NCBI RefSeq assembly: GCF_043876835.1
Contig: NZ_JBAWJZ010000001.1
Location: 513,929-577,928, forward strand
Direction: 5' to 3'
DNA length: 64,000 nt
Origin: Yeosuana sp043876835
GTDB lineage: Bacteria; Bacteroidota; Bacteroidia; Flavobacteriales; Flavobacteriaceae
Under the pieces are notes generated by a model. That model ran no database searches. It was not told where the DNA came from and saw nothing but the letters and a program-made list of their open reading frames with translations. Both the position numbers and the translations under genes were made by a program. Below are positions 15,943 to 25,686 of this stretch, one piece after another (the stretch's first letter is position 1; every line of letters begins with the position of its first letter).

Positions 15943-17994
15943 TTAATTAGTTAACGTGAAATCATCATAATAATATACCGAACCATCTCCTGCATTACCG
16001 AAATCGAAGAATATTACAATTCTAACATAATCTGCAGTTGGTGCAGCACTAAAATCATAAACTAAAGTTTCCCAAGCATTTGCGGTTGTTGTATTTACAT
16101 CAACTTCATATGTAATGGTCGCATCAACGTTTTCTAATTTTACCTTTACCACAGCGCCAGTTTTTGGTGACCATGTTTTAACGCTTATTTTTGAATACGT
16201 TAAGAAATCTAATGGAGTAGCAATTTCAAAGAAGCTTCCAGCCCATACTTCTGCCCCAGAAGGTTTAGTAAATTCTGCTACTTTTAGAGAAGTGTTCTCA
16301 CCTGTTGCATCTGGATTGTCAATTACCTGTACCGCTGCATTTCCAAAATTTGTAAACGTTGGTGCAGTTCCTTCTAATGACTCTAAAACAAGTGGAGCAA
16401 TACCTCCTTCACTTTCTAATTGAAATTCATCATAATAGTATACAGATCCATCCCCTGCATTTCCAAAATCAAAGAAAATTACAACTCTAACATAATCGGC
16501 TACCGGAGCAGCACTAAAATCATAAACTAATGTTTCCCAGCTATTTGATTTTGTTGTATTTACATCAACTTCATAAGTAATACTAGCGTCAGAGTTTTCT
16601 AATTTTACCTTGACAACAGCTCCAGTTTTTGGTGACCATGTTTTAACCTTTATCTTTGAATAAGTGATAAAATCTAATGCACTCGGTACTTCAAAAAAGC
16701 TACCTGCCCAAACTTCAGCTCCAGAAGGCTTTGTAAACTCAGCTACATTTGACGATGTATTAATGCCTGACGCGTCGGGGTTACTTATTACTTGTACTGC
16801 TGCGTTTCCAAAATTTGTAAACGTTGGTGCTGTTCCTTCAAAATCTTCAATCATGGAGGTTACAATACCTGAAGCAGCCTTATAAAAATAAATATTATCA
16901 ATAAAGACAGTTCCGGCAGCCCATGGATCACCTACAAATTTCATTTGAAAAATTTCGGAAACTGTAAGTCCTTGATCAGTATAATCAGAAATAGGAATGT
17001 CTATAGTTGTCCATTCTCCAGCAGTTAAATCACTCCAAACTGGTTTCTCTGTAACATTACCACCAGCATTATTAATTAGTGATGTTTCAAGTCTGGCAAC
17101 ATCTCCAGACGTCCAAACATCCATATGCAAGAATTCCATTCCTGAAACATCAACTGATGTTCCGTCAGCAAGAGCTATTCCCTGATAACTCAAATTAATG
17201 TATTGCAACATTTCATCTCCATTTAAATCAAACAGAGCCCAGCCACTGCCTTGTCCTCCTTGTCCCCAATCTGGGAAGTAATTGGTGCCAGCGACATTAG
17301 TATATTTGCTTGAAAAAATAGAAATCACATCGCCATCCAACCTTCCTGGTTGAGCAGGTGCAGAAGCAATGGGCTGCAAAATTTCAGTCACCTCAAAATC
17401 TGTAACATATTCTGTAGTGGCAATGGCAGCACTTTTTGAAACTACTCTAATAGTATAATTCCCTGGAGTTTGATAGATATAGGAAACAACATCTCCATTA
17501 TTAGCGCTTACTGGTGTATCATTACCATCTTCGCCAAAATACACATCGAAAGAGACAGCAAAATCTGCTGTTGCTGTAACATTTACCTGTTTTGATACTG
17601 CTAGATCATTAGAAATCTCAACAACTAAATTTTCTGGAGCCTTAAATGAAACTACCAGATCTTTGGTTACTTGACTTTTTAATCCTGTAATACCAATAGC
17701 TTCTATAGTTACAGAGTAAGTGCCTTCACTATAAATGTGTTCCACACTTTGCCCTTGATTTACTACTTCTGGCTCTGCAGTATCGTCACCTAAAGTAATA
17801 TTGTACTTCACAGCGCCAGTTGAATTTGGTATTATGGTAACAAGACCTGTATTATCTTGTGTTACTTGAAATAGCGCCGATATATTTGAAGGAGCTACTA
17901 CATTATCTAAATAATCTAAATTATTATCATCGGTACAACTAAAAACCATCAATAACGCTAGACTATAGCTTAATATATATTTTAATGTTCTCAT
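15943..17994 (-). CDS. Multi-module glycan-binding surface lipoprotein (SusE-position)
   Basis: 683 residues from the ATG at 17994; a longer frame from 18036 would run back into the SusD stop region and lacks a signal peptide. The lipobox is LMVFSC, followed by TDDNN. Two PKD/Ig-like modules (about 25-210) precede a jelly-roll-like domain (about 220-390) containing TNYFPDWGQGGQGSGW. Two nearly identical jelly-roll-like modules follow (about 395-540 and 545-683), each with TFTNFGNAAVQV, KPSGAEVWAGSFFE and DFGNAGDGSVYYYD. No catalytic site is visible. The position after SusD and the aromatic-rich modules suggest beta-glucan capture at the surface. The CBM family could not be named. Confidence 0.75.
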   Translation of the reverse strand: MRTLKYILSYSLALLMVFSCTDDNNLDYLDNVVAPSNISALFQVTQDNTGLVTIIPNSTGAVKYNITLGDDTAEPEVVNQGQSVEHIYSEGTYSVTIEAIGITGLKSQVTKDLVVSFKAPENLVVEISNDLAVSKQVNVTATADFAVSFDVYFGEDGNDTPVSANNGDVVSYIYQTPGNYTIRVVSKSAAIATTEYVTDFEVTEILQPIASAPAQPGRLDGDVISIFSSKYTNVAGTNYFPDWGQGGQGSGWALFDLNGDEMLQYINLSYQGIALADGTSVDVSGMEFLHMDVWTSGDVARLETSLINNAGGNVTEKPVWSDLTAGEWTTIDIPISDYTDQGLTVSEIFQMKFVGDPWAAGTVFIDNIYFYKAASGIVTSMIEDFEGTAPTFTNFGNAAVQVISNPDASGINTSSNVAEFTKPSGAEVWAGSFFEVPSALDFITYSKIKVKTWSPKTGAVVKVKLENSDASITYEVDVNTTKSNSWETLVYDFSAAPVADYVRVVIFFDFGNAGDGSVYYYDEFQLESEGGIAPLVLESLEGTAPTFTNFGNAAVQVIDNPDATGENTSLKVAEFTKPSGAEVWAGSFFEIATPLDFLTYSKISVKTWSPKTGAVVKVKLENVDATITYEVDVNTTTANAWETLVYDFSAAPTADYVRIVIFFDFGNAGDGSVYYYDDFTLTN
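15946..16855 (-). repeat. Tandem duplication of a ~145-residue binding module
   Basis: Copy one lies at about 16409-16855 and copy two at about 15946-16384, within the glycan-binding gene. By eye about 20 of some 142 residues differ, and many base differences are synonymous, so this is an in-frame duplication maintained by selection. Confidence 0.85.
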
Positions 17995-18005
17995 AGTTCT
18001 TTTTT

Positions 18006-19487
18006 TTAATTTTGGTATCCAGGATTTTGTTGCCATCTGTTTCCAGACAATTCTATTTCTTGAATTGGAATAGGGAAAAGTTCGTTTTTACCAGCTTGAA
18101 AACCCGGAATTGTTCCAACTGCTTTTCCTGTTCTAACCAAATCAAAGAAACGATGACCTTCACCTACTAATTCTACACGACGTTCTTTATAAATATCATT
18201 TGTTAAATTAGTTCCTGTTGTACTTACATTTCCTAACATGGCTCTATTTCGTACTTGATTTAAATAACCTAGTGCTCTAGAATCACTAATTCCACCTCTA
18301 TTTAGAGCTTCTGCAGCCATTAATAATACATCTGCAAAACGAATTACTCTTGTATTATTTGGATTTGTAAGAGCAGCATCTGGCCTGTTTGCATCTCCTA
18401 ATCTTGCAATGTACTTTCTGTTAAAATATCCTGTTTGCTCATAACCAGCAGTTTCATCATAACTTGCACCAGGATGATCTGCTATCCATTGTTCAATATC
18501 TAATATGGAATAATCCAATCGGATATCTCCATCTTCAAAGGCATCAACCGCTTCTTGAGTAGGAACGTTAAAACTATATCCAAAATCAAACACAGGACCT
18601 ACATAACCTCTAACGCCATTAAATCCAACAGCATAGTTTCCTTCTAGACACTGAAAACAATCGTAAGATCCACCATCTACATCTGAATATTGTATTTCAA
18701 AAACAGATTCTATATTGTTTTCATATTCGTTCTCCCACATTAAAGGAGCAATATCTGAAGGAAGTAATTCATAAGGTCCATTAGCTATTAAATCTTCGAA
18801 TACATTGGCTGCTTCAGTAAATTTATCTTGAAATAAATAAGCTTTGCCTAATAAAGCTTGAGCAGCTCCTTTTGTAATTCTTCCTGTTTGGCTTTGAGTA
18901 TAAGGGAGATTTGCTGCTGCAAAAATTAAATCTTCTTCAATCAATGCATAAACTTCTGCTTTAGGTGTTCTGTCTATTGTAAATTGATCACCAAATTGAA
19001 TGCGTTTATCTATTGATAAAGGCACATCTCCAAACCATTTTACTAATTCGAAATAATAAAATGCTCTTAAAAATCTGGTTTGTGCTATAACACTAGTTTT
19101 ATTTGGAAAGTCTATTTTATCTTTAAATTCCATAATGTAGTTGGTACGATTAACACCTGTGTAATTCCAAGTCCAAATATTTCTTAAAATATTGTTTGTT
19201 GGTGTGTGAATCATGTCATCAATTTCCTGTATACCAGGAGTATCTGTAGCACTTTCTCCGCCAGCAAGTGTATTGTCTGAAGCTATTTCAGCAACTTGAA
19301 ATTGTTGAGCTGTTGCTTGCAAATAATCGTATGCTGCAATTAATGCATCTTGATAATCTTGTTCTGTATTGAAAAAATCCTCTGAGTTTTCATCTGGTGA
19401 AGCAACATCAACAAAATCATCAGCACAAGAAAACATTGCTAAAAAAGCAAATACAATGAGGATATAATAAGTTTTTAAATTTTTCAT
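18006..19487 (-). CDS. susD: SusD/RagB-type nutrient-binding lipoprotein
   Basis: 493 residues. The signal peptide ends at AMFSC (Cys 21) followed by ADDF. The N-terminal segment has the SusD TPR-like pattern (TEQDYQDALIAAYDYLQ) and the C-terminus carries RVIRFADVLLMAAEALNRGG, YLNQVRNRA and KERRVELVGEGHRFFDLVR, the signatures of the RagB/SusD family. It forms the lid over SusC and hands oligosaccharides to it. The stop lies 11 bases from the next gene's start, and SusC ends 8 bases upstream. Confidence 0.95.
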   Translation of the reverse strand: MKNLKTYYILIVFAFLAMFSCADDFVDVASPDENSEDFFNTEQDYQDALIAAYDYLQATAQQFQVAEIASDNTLAGGESATDTPGIQEIDDMIHTPTNNILRNIWTWNYTGVNRTNYIMEFKDKIDFPNKTSVIAQTRFLRAFYYFELVKWFGDVPLSIDKRIQFGDQFTIDRTPKAEVYALIEEDLIFAAANLPYTQSQTGRITKGAAQALLGKAYLFQDKFTEAANVFEDLIANGPYELLPSDIAPLMWENEYENNIESVFEIQYSDVDGGSYDCFQCLEGNYAVGFNGVRGYVGPVFDFGYSFNVPTQEAVDAFEDGDIRLDYSILDIEQWIADHPGASYDETAGYEQTGYFNRKYIARLGDANRPDAALTNPNNTRVIRFADVLLMAAEALNRGGISDSRALGYLNQVRNRAMLGNVSTTGTNLTNDIYKERRVELVGEGHRFFDLVRTGKAVGTIPGFQAGKNELFPIPIQEIELSGNRWQQNPGYQN

Positions 19488-19495
19488 AATGCTTA

Positions 19496-22400
19496 TTAAA
19501 ATTTTAAGTTAATTCCAAATAAAAATGTTTTAGCACTAGGATAGAATCCTTGGTCTATACCACCTCCTAATGGCGCTCCACTAGAAGCAGTAGGATCGTA
19601 TCCTTTATATTCAGTTAGAGTAAATAAGTTATTTGCTGAAATATAAAGGCGTAATTTGCTGATTTTAGAATCTTCAAATACTTTATCAGAAAATGTATAA
19701 CCTAATTGTACATTTTGTAAACGAACAAACGAGCCGTCTTCTACATAAAAATCAGAAAACAGTCCATTTGGAGTTGCGCCATTAGATACTCTTGGAAACG
19801 AATTACTAGTTCCTTCTCCTGTCCAACGGTTTAAATAAGAAATGGTCCTATTAGTAAGTTGTTGTCCTCTTTCATAATTACGAACAATTTCATTTCCCAC
19901 AGAAGCAAACGCATAGGCAGAGAAATCAAAATTTTTATAATCTAAAGAAAAGTTCAGACCCATTGTAGCATCTGGAATAGGATTTCCTATGTTAACTCTA
20001 TCATCTAAAGTAATTGCTCCGTCTCCGTTTTGATCCACATATTTTATATCACCAGGTTGAGGAATGATGTCTCCAATTGCAGAAGCATCGATTTCTTCTT
20101 GATTTTGAAAAATTCCATCGGTTTGATATCCATAAAAGTATCCCATTGGGAAGCCAGCTTCCATTCTAGATGGAGCAGGTTGACTTATACCAAACCCTCC
20201 TCCTGTTAAAACACCTGTGTTTGTGTTTACATATACAACTTCATTTTTTAAATATGTAACATTGTATTTGATACTAAATTTAAAGTTATCATTAAAGTTA
20301 TCTGAATAGCCAATTGCTAATTCAATTCCTTCATTATCTACGGTACCTCCATTAACAAAAGGTGATCCACCTGTGCCAAGTAAGCCTGAAACTTCAGGTG
20401 CAACTAATAAATCTTCTGTTCTCTTTTTAAAATAATCAGCTGTAATATCAACTTTATTATTTAAAATTCTCATATCTACACCCACGTCAAATGTTTTTTG
20501 CTTTTCCCACTTAATTTCAGGGTTTGCAATAGCACCACTCGCTTTGCCAATAAATTCTTGATTGTCAAAAATATAAGTTCCCTCTCCATTTAATAATGAT
20601 ACAAATCTATAAGAGCCAATTCTATCATTACCTAAAATACCATATGAAGCTCTAATTTTTAAGAAATTGAGGAAATTACTGTTTTTAAGAAAGTCTTCAT
20701 CAGAAGCTACCCATCCAATGGAACCTGAAGGAAAATAACCAAATTTGTTTTTAGGCCCAAAACTTGTTGAACCATCTCTTCTTACTACAGCTGAGAATAA
20801 ATATTTTCCTTTATAATCATACTGTAATCTTGCAAAATAAGACAACAATCTTGAATCAAAAGTTGGGTTTCTGCCTGTAAATCTGTTTATGTTTTCAATA
20901 TCTTTAGAATCTTCTAAATTGGCGTTTTCAATGGTATTACCTCTTATGTCAAATCCTGTTGCTCCAGTATACTCTCCAGTTGTTTTAAATACTGATGTTG
21001 CTAAAAGAACATTTATATTATGAATATCATTAAATTTATTTTCATATTTCACAAAGGAATCAAATGTATAATCTCTATAATAATTTAATCCTTCAAAAAC
21101 ACTGCTTCTAAGTACGTTGCTGTTTTTTCCGCTTCCAAAATAAGCAATAGGGTTAAAAACCTTTGAACTTACTTCAGCGTAATTAAATTGAATATTTGTT
21201 TGCGCAGTAAAATGATTAAGAAAGTTGTAAGATAGTCCTGCGTTTCCGCTTAACTTCATTACTTTTCCCCTATCATAAGTATCGTCTATTTGTGCCAATG
21301 GGTTAATAACCTCTCCACCTAAGCCTTCTGCCAAAGTATAGTCGCCATTTTCATCATATACCGTAAATGTTGGTGCCATATTAATGGCATTAAAAAGAAC
21401 TGAGGAATTTGAGTTTTCAGGAAGATTTTTTTTATTGGTTCTCATTAAAGTAAGACCAGAGGTTAGTTTTAAATTTTCTAACAAATCCACATTATAAGTC
21501 ATACTATTGGTAAAACGCGAAAAATTGGATTGGTTTCCACCAACAATCCCGTCTTGTGTTAAAAATGAACCACTATATGAGTAATATGATTTTTTCCCTC
21601 CTCCTTTAAAAAGAATACTATGGCTTTGTATTGGTGCGTTTTCAAACACTAAATCTTGCCAATCGGTTCCCTTTCCTAAATTTGATAAATCTGTATAAGG
21701 AGGTGTATTGCCACCAGCTGCAAACGCTTCATTAACAATAGCAGCATATTCTGTAGCATTTAAAACAGGAATTTTTCTGGTAGTTTGTTGAAAACCTCCA
21801 TAGGCGTTATACTCTACGGTTATAGGCATGTCTTTTCTCCCTGTTTTAGTTGTTATAAGTATAACCCCATTAGCTGCTCTAACACCATAAATACCAGCAG
21901 TGGCATCTTTAAGTATATTCATACTTTCAATATCATTGGGATTTAAAACACTTAAATCTTCAATAACATTTCCATCTACTAAAATTAAAGGTCTGCTGTC
22001 TCCATTTGTAGAAACACCTCTAATGCTTATGGTTGAACCTCCACCTGGAGTTCCAGATTGCGATGTAATATTAACACCCGCTACCTGACCCTGTAAAGCT
22101 TGCTCAACCCTTGTTGGTTTTAAAGCCTCAATAGTTTCGCTAGAAACTACGCTAACTGCTCCAGTAATTTCCTTTTTAGTTTGAGTTCCGTAACCAATAA
22201 CTATAACCTCATCAAGTTTGGCTATGTCTTCATCTAATGTAATAGTTAGGTTTGAATCGTTATTTACAACAATTTCCTTAGTTACATAACCTATATAACT
22301 AAAAGATAATGTTGAACCAATTTCAACATCATTAATAGTAAAATTGCCATCAAAATCAGAAACAGTTCCTTTAATGGTATTTTTTACTAAAATATTAACT

Positions 22401-22513
22401 CCAGGGATAGGCATTCCACTGCCGTCCTGAATTGTCCCGCTCACATTAACATTTTGTGCACTTGAGTATGCTATGAAAAATAAAGCTAGAATTTTAAAGA
22501 GAGTGTGTCTCAT
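19496..22513 (-). CDS. susC: SusC/RagA-type TonB-dependent receptor
   Basis: 1005 residues. A signal peptide (cleaved near YSSAQ) is followed by a carboxypeptidase-D-like regulatory domain (about 20-100: VSGTIQDGSGMPIPGVNILV). The TonB box region and plug come next (DEVIVIGYGTQTKKEITGAV; later STNGDSRPLILVDGNVI), then the long beta-barrel ending in Phe (FLFGINLKF). Such receptors import oligosaccharides across the outer membrane using TonB energy. The neighbouring GH16 and GH3 indicate beta-1,3-glucan fragments. First gene of the structural operon, with a 228-bp upstream region facing the regulator's 3' end. Confidence 0.96.
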   Translation of the reverse strand: MRHTLFKILALFFIAYSSAQNVNVSGTIQDGSGMPIPGVNILVKNTIKGTVSDFDGNFTINDVEIGSTLSFSYIGYVTKEIVVNNDSNLTITLDEDIAKLDEVIVIGYGTQTKKEITGAVSVVSSETIEALKPTRVEQALQGQVAGVNITSQSGTPGGGSTISIRGVSTNGDSRPLILVDGNVIEDLSVLNPNDIESMNILKDATAGIYGVRAANGVILITTKTGRKDMPITVEYNAYGGFQQTTRKIPVLNATEYAAIVNEAFAAGGNTPPYTDLSNLGKGTDWQDLVFENAPIQSHSILFKGGGKKSYYSYSGSFLTQDGIVGGNQSNFSRFTNSMTYNVDLLENLKLTSGLTLMRTNKKNLPENSNSSVLFNAINMAPTFTVYDENGDYTLAEGLGGEVINPLAQIDDTYDRGKVMKLSGNAGLSYNFLNHFTAQTNIQFNYAEVSSKVFNPIAYFGSGKNSNVLRSSVFEGLNYYRDYTFDSFVKYENKFNDIHNINVLLATSVFKTTGEYTGATGFDIRGNTIENANLEDSKDIENINRFTGRNPTFDSRLLSYFARLQYDYKGKYLFSAVVRRDGSTSFGPKNKFGYFPSGSIGWVASDEDFLKNSNFLNFLKIRASYGILGNDRIGSYRFVSLLNGEGTYIFDNQEFIGKASGAIANPEIKWEKQKTFDVGVDMRILNNKVDITADYFKKRTEDLLVAPEVSGLLGTGGSPFVNGGTVDNEGIELAIGYSDNFNDNFKFSIKYNVTYLKNEVVYVNTNTGVLTGGGFGISQPAPSRMEAGFPMGYFYGYQTDGIFQNQEEIDASAIGDIIPQPGDIKYVDQNGDGAITLDDRVNIGNPIPDATMGLNFSLDYKNFDFSAYAFASVGNEIVRNYERGQQLTNRTISYLNRWTGEGTSNSFPRVSNGATPNGLFSDFYVEDGSFVRLQNVQLGYTFSDKVFEDSKISKLRLYISANNLFTLTEYKGYDPTASSGAPLGGGIDQGFYPSAKTFLFGINLKF

Positions 22514-22582
22514 ATGAATTAGTTTTTAGTTTTAAATAAATGTAATTTTTAAAATAGAGGCGCTAAAATTTATAACCTCGAC

Positions 22583-22616
22583 AAAAAACATACATAACAA
22601 AAATTTTATGTTTTTT
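22583..22616. other. Hairpin between the PUL regulator and susC
   Basis: AAAAAACATA (22583-22592) pairs with TATGTTTTTT (22607-22616). It could be the regulator's terminator or lie in the susC leader. No clear TAnnTTTG box was found in 22514-22741. Confidence 0.4.
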
Positions 22617-22741
22617 TTGATAAAAACCTATTATTAAAGCGAAATATTAATAATAATGCATTTTAAGATATTGCATCTTTGTGTATAAGATTATAGCAAT
22701 GTTGTGGTTATGTATAGGTAAAAAAGGAAATTGTTGTGTGC

Positions 22742-25552
22742 TTATATTTCTAAAATATAATCCATTAAGTTAGAATCGTGCTTTAAATTCAACTTTTTAC
22801 GTAATCTATATCGCTTTACCTCTACGCTTCTTGTAGATATGTTTAGTAGAGGCGCTATTTCTTTAGAAGATAAATTTAGTCTTAAATACGCACACAATCT
22901 TAAATCGTTTGAGGTTAAAGAAGGATGGTGTGATTTGATTTTTTTAAGGAAATCTTTATCTGCACTATTAAAAGCTTCTTGAAATGTATTCCAATCATCA
23001 GTGTTGTTTAAATTTCTATCAATAATTTTAATAACGTGATTTAATTTATTTCCGTCTTGAGCTTTATTGAGTTCTTTTTTTATACTGTTTAAAAACTCAT
23101 TTTTCTTAATTAAACTCATGGTTGAAATACCCAACTCTCTATTCTTGCTTTCAATATCCTGTCTCAGCTTATCATTGTTAAAACGCATTAGTTGCTGTTT
23201 GTTTTCAAGTTCCTTTAACGCTAATTCTTGCTGTGTTTTTTTAAGTAATTTTTCTCTTTGTTTTTTATAATAACGTTTATAAATAGTGTGTATTAAAAAT
23301 GATAAAAGAAATAACAAAACAATATATACAATTATAGCTGTATTTGAAAAATACCAAGGTCTTTCAATATTAAAAGAGTATGATTCTGTATTTGTTGAAA
23401 ATTGATTTCCTAATCTACCTCTAACATAAAAAGTATAATTACCATAAGGTAAATTTTCAAATAAAGCGATTGAATTTGTTGACCACTTACTCCATTCATT
23501 ATAAATTCCTTTTAATTTAAATTGATATTCTGCAACTACATATTTTTTATATTCAGGAATACTAAATTCAAATTCAATATTATTTTCTTTATTTTTTAAA
23601 GTTCCTATTTCATTCTTGTTAATTAAATCAGATTTATAATCATGCTTATAAGAACTTATAGAAATTGAATTAATATTAACTTTAAAAGTTGTATTAATCA
23701 TTTTATCTAAGTTTATCAAAATATAACCTTGAGATGTTCCATATAGATAAACATTATCTTTAATAAAAGTGATGTTTTCGTAACCAGAAACATCATTCCT
23801 TAGATTATTTGGAAATGAAATTTTATTGATTTTAGGAATATAACTTAACTTTCTGGGTGATATATAAGTTAAATTGTATTTTGAAAAACTCCATAATTTA
23901 TTAGATTCAGTATCGACCACCAATTTTCCAGATGTGTAATTTTCTTTATCGAATAGCTTACTAAAAACTGTATCTTTAATAAACTTGTCTTCTTTTTCAT
24001 TGTATTTAAAAACACCTTCGTTATAGCTATATAGAATATTGTTTTGGTATTTAATAAGGCTTGATTTTAATCCTTTAGATACAGAAGAATATTGAAAAAC
24101 AGAAGTGGCTTTGGTTAAATTATCGTCTAGTATAACTTTATAAACACCTTTATACTCATGACTAATTAATATTTCATTATCATTAAGTATTTCAAAATAT
24201 CTGCTGGAAATATTGAACCCTTCAATTTTATTTTTAAACTTCCAATTTCCATTAATATTTTCAAGAATATTCAAGCCATTATAATTTCCTTGAAGCAGTA
24301 GATTTTTAACATATTTAATTTTTTTAATTTGCCATGTTCCTAAAACATCCGAAATTAATTTAGCTTGTGTACCATTAACAACAAAAGTTCCTGAATTATG
24401 CCCACAAAAAAGGGTATTATCAATATTTGTTAAACACCATACAGCTCCTTGTGTACCTTCAATAAGTCTAAACTCATTAGTGTTTTCTTTTTTATAAAAC
24501 AATCCTTGATTAGTTCCAATATACAGGTATCCATTAAAATTTATTGATGTATTTACCGATCCTATATTTCCTTTTTGATCTTTATAAATAGAAAATGGCG
24601 ACTTTATGTTAATACAGTTAATTCCGTTTTCTAAACCCAACCAAATATTGTTTTCTATATCTTCAAAAACCGATAAAACTGTATTGTTACTTAACCCGTT
24701 GGTTTGATCTATTTGATAGTTAATATAACCATCTGGTGTTAGATGAATAATCCCGTTTGAAACACTTCCTAAGAGGAAACTTTTATCTTTTAATTGTTTA
24801 CTGTTATAAATTCTAATTTTTGAAAGTGTTTGATTAGCAGGTATATTCCACTTTTCAAAATTATTATCAATTAATTTATAAAAACCTAAATCTTCTGTTT
24901 CAAATAAAAGAGTATCATTATGATAGAAAATATTGGTTAGTAAATTTTCTTTTAAAATAGTATCGTCTGAAACTAATTTAGGCTTCCCATTTTCTATTTC
25001 ATAAATTCCTTTTTTAACTTGTTGAAAATAAATATTTTCGTTAACCTTAAACATTTTATAAATGGTAGTATCCGATTCAATAATTGAATACTCTTGAGTA
25101 ATACTATTATAAATATATATTCTGCTTAAAGATTGAAATAAAATAAAATCATCGATGGGTATGATATTCCAAATCTCTTCATCGTCTAAAAAAGTGATTC
25201 CTATTTTCTGTGAAAGTGAAGTATATTTTAAAGTTCCATAGATACTTTGTTCCCAATAACCAAATTCTCTATAACTCCCTGTATAAACAAGATCGTCAAT
25301 AACGCTAACAGATCTAATAGTTGATTGGTTTGTTGACGTATAAAGTGTCCATTTAGCACCATTAAATTCTAAAAGACCTTTATTATTAGCTACATAAATA
25401 TATTTGTTTTTAGCCTGAGAAACACTCCAGTTCTGATTCTCTGATCCATAATCTGTAGGTGTATAAACCTGAATTGGAGGACGTTCTTGAGAATTAACAC
25501 AAAAAAATATGTGAAATATTAATAAATAAGTAAGTTTTTTAGCTGGTTTCAA
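22742..25552 (-). CDS. SusR-like membrane regulator (two-component propeller, Y_Y_Y, LuxR-type HTH)
   Basis: 936 residues. A signal peptide (to about 21) leads into a beta-propeller of Reg_prop-type repeats with motifs such as NIWLGLENGINCI and SSVSKGL (about 25-650). A Y_Y_Y domain follows (about 655-735: AEYQFKLKGIYNEWSKWS), then one membrane helix (about 745-765), a coiled coil and a C-terminal LuxR-like helix-turn-helix (about 875-935: LTSNDLRLCAYLRLNLSSKEIAPLLN). There is no kinase or receiver domain, so periplasmic ligand sensing and DNA binding are in one chain, as in Bacteroides SusR. It lies directly upstream of susC on the same strand and very likely activates the locus when glucan oligosaccharides bind. 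Confidence 0.88.
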   Translation of the reverse strand: MKPAKKLTYLLIFHIFFCVNSQERPPIQVYTPTDYGSENQNWSVSQAKNKYIYVANNKGLLEFNGAKWTLYTSTNQSTIRSVSVIDDLVYTGSYREFGYWEQSIYGTLKYTSLSQKIGITFLDDEEIWNIIPIDDFILFQSLSRIYIYNSITQEYSIIESDTTIYKMFKVNENIYFQQVKKGIYEIENGKPKLVSDDTILKENLLTNIFYHNDTLLFETEDLGFYKLIDNNFEKWNIPANQTLSKIRIYNSKQLKDKSFLLGSVSNGIIHLTPDGYINYQIDQTNGLSNNTVLSVFEDIENNIWLGLENGINCINIKSPFSIYKDQKGNIGSVNTSINFNGYLYIGTNQGLFYKKENTNEFRLIEGTQGAVWCLTNIDNTLFCGHNSGTFVVNGTQAKLISDVLGTWQIKKIKYVKNLLLQGNYNGLNILENINGNWKFKNKIEGFNISSRYFEILNDNEILISHEYKGVYKVILDDNLTKATSVFQYSSVSKGLKSSLIKYQNNILYSYNEGVFKYNEKEDKFIKDTVFSKLFDKENYTSGKLVVDTESNKLWSFSKYNLTYISPRKLSYIPKINKISFPNNLRNDVSGYENITFIKDNVYLYGTSQGYILINLDKMINTTFKVNINSISISSYKHDYKSDLINKNEIGTLKNKENNIEFEFSIPEYKKYVVAEYQFKLKGIYNEWSKWSTNSIALFENLPYGNYTFYVRGRLGNQFSTNTESYSFNIERPWYFSNTAIIVYIVLLFLLSFLIHTIYKRYYKKQREKLLKKTQQELALKELENKQQLMRFNNDKLRQDIESKNRELGISTMSLIKKNEFLNSIKKELNKAQDGNKLNHVIKIIDRNLNNTDDWNTFQEAFNSADKDFLKKIKSHHPSLTSNDLRLCAYLRLNLSSKEIAPLLNISTRSVEVKRYRLRKKLNLKHDSNLMDYILEI

Positions 25553-25638
25553 AACAAAAATTGTTATGATACTAATTTAATAAAAATAAGACATTAAAAT
25601 ATTTAAGTTTTTGATAGTAGCATTAAGCTAAAAAAAAT

Positions 25639-25664
25639 AAAAGCCATGAAAAATCATGCCTTTT
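25639..25664 (-). terminator. Terminator of the DUF2807 gene
   Basis: An 11-bp stem with one C-C mismatch and an A-rich loop is followed on the minus strand by about eight U residues. It isolates the DUF2807 gene from the PUL regulator promoter. Confidence 0.65.
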
Positions 25665-25686
25665 TAAATATTTAAACTAAAATTTT

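Noticed and set aside
15946..16855. Assembly artefact behind the duplicated module
   Set aside because: The two copies differ at many synonymous and about 20 amino-acid positions, so they are genuinely distinct sequences.
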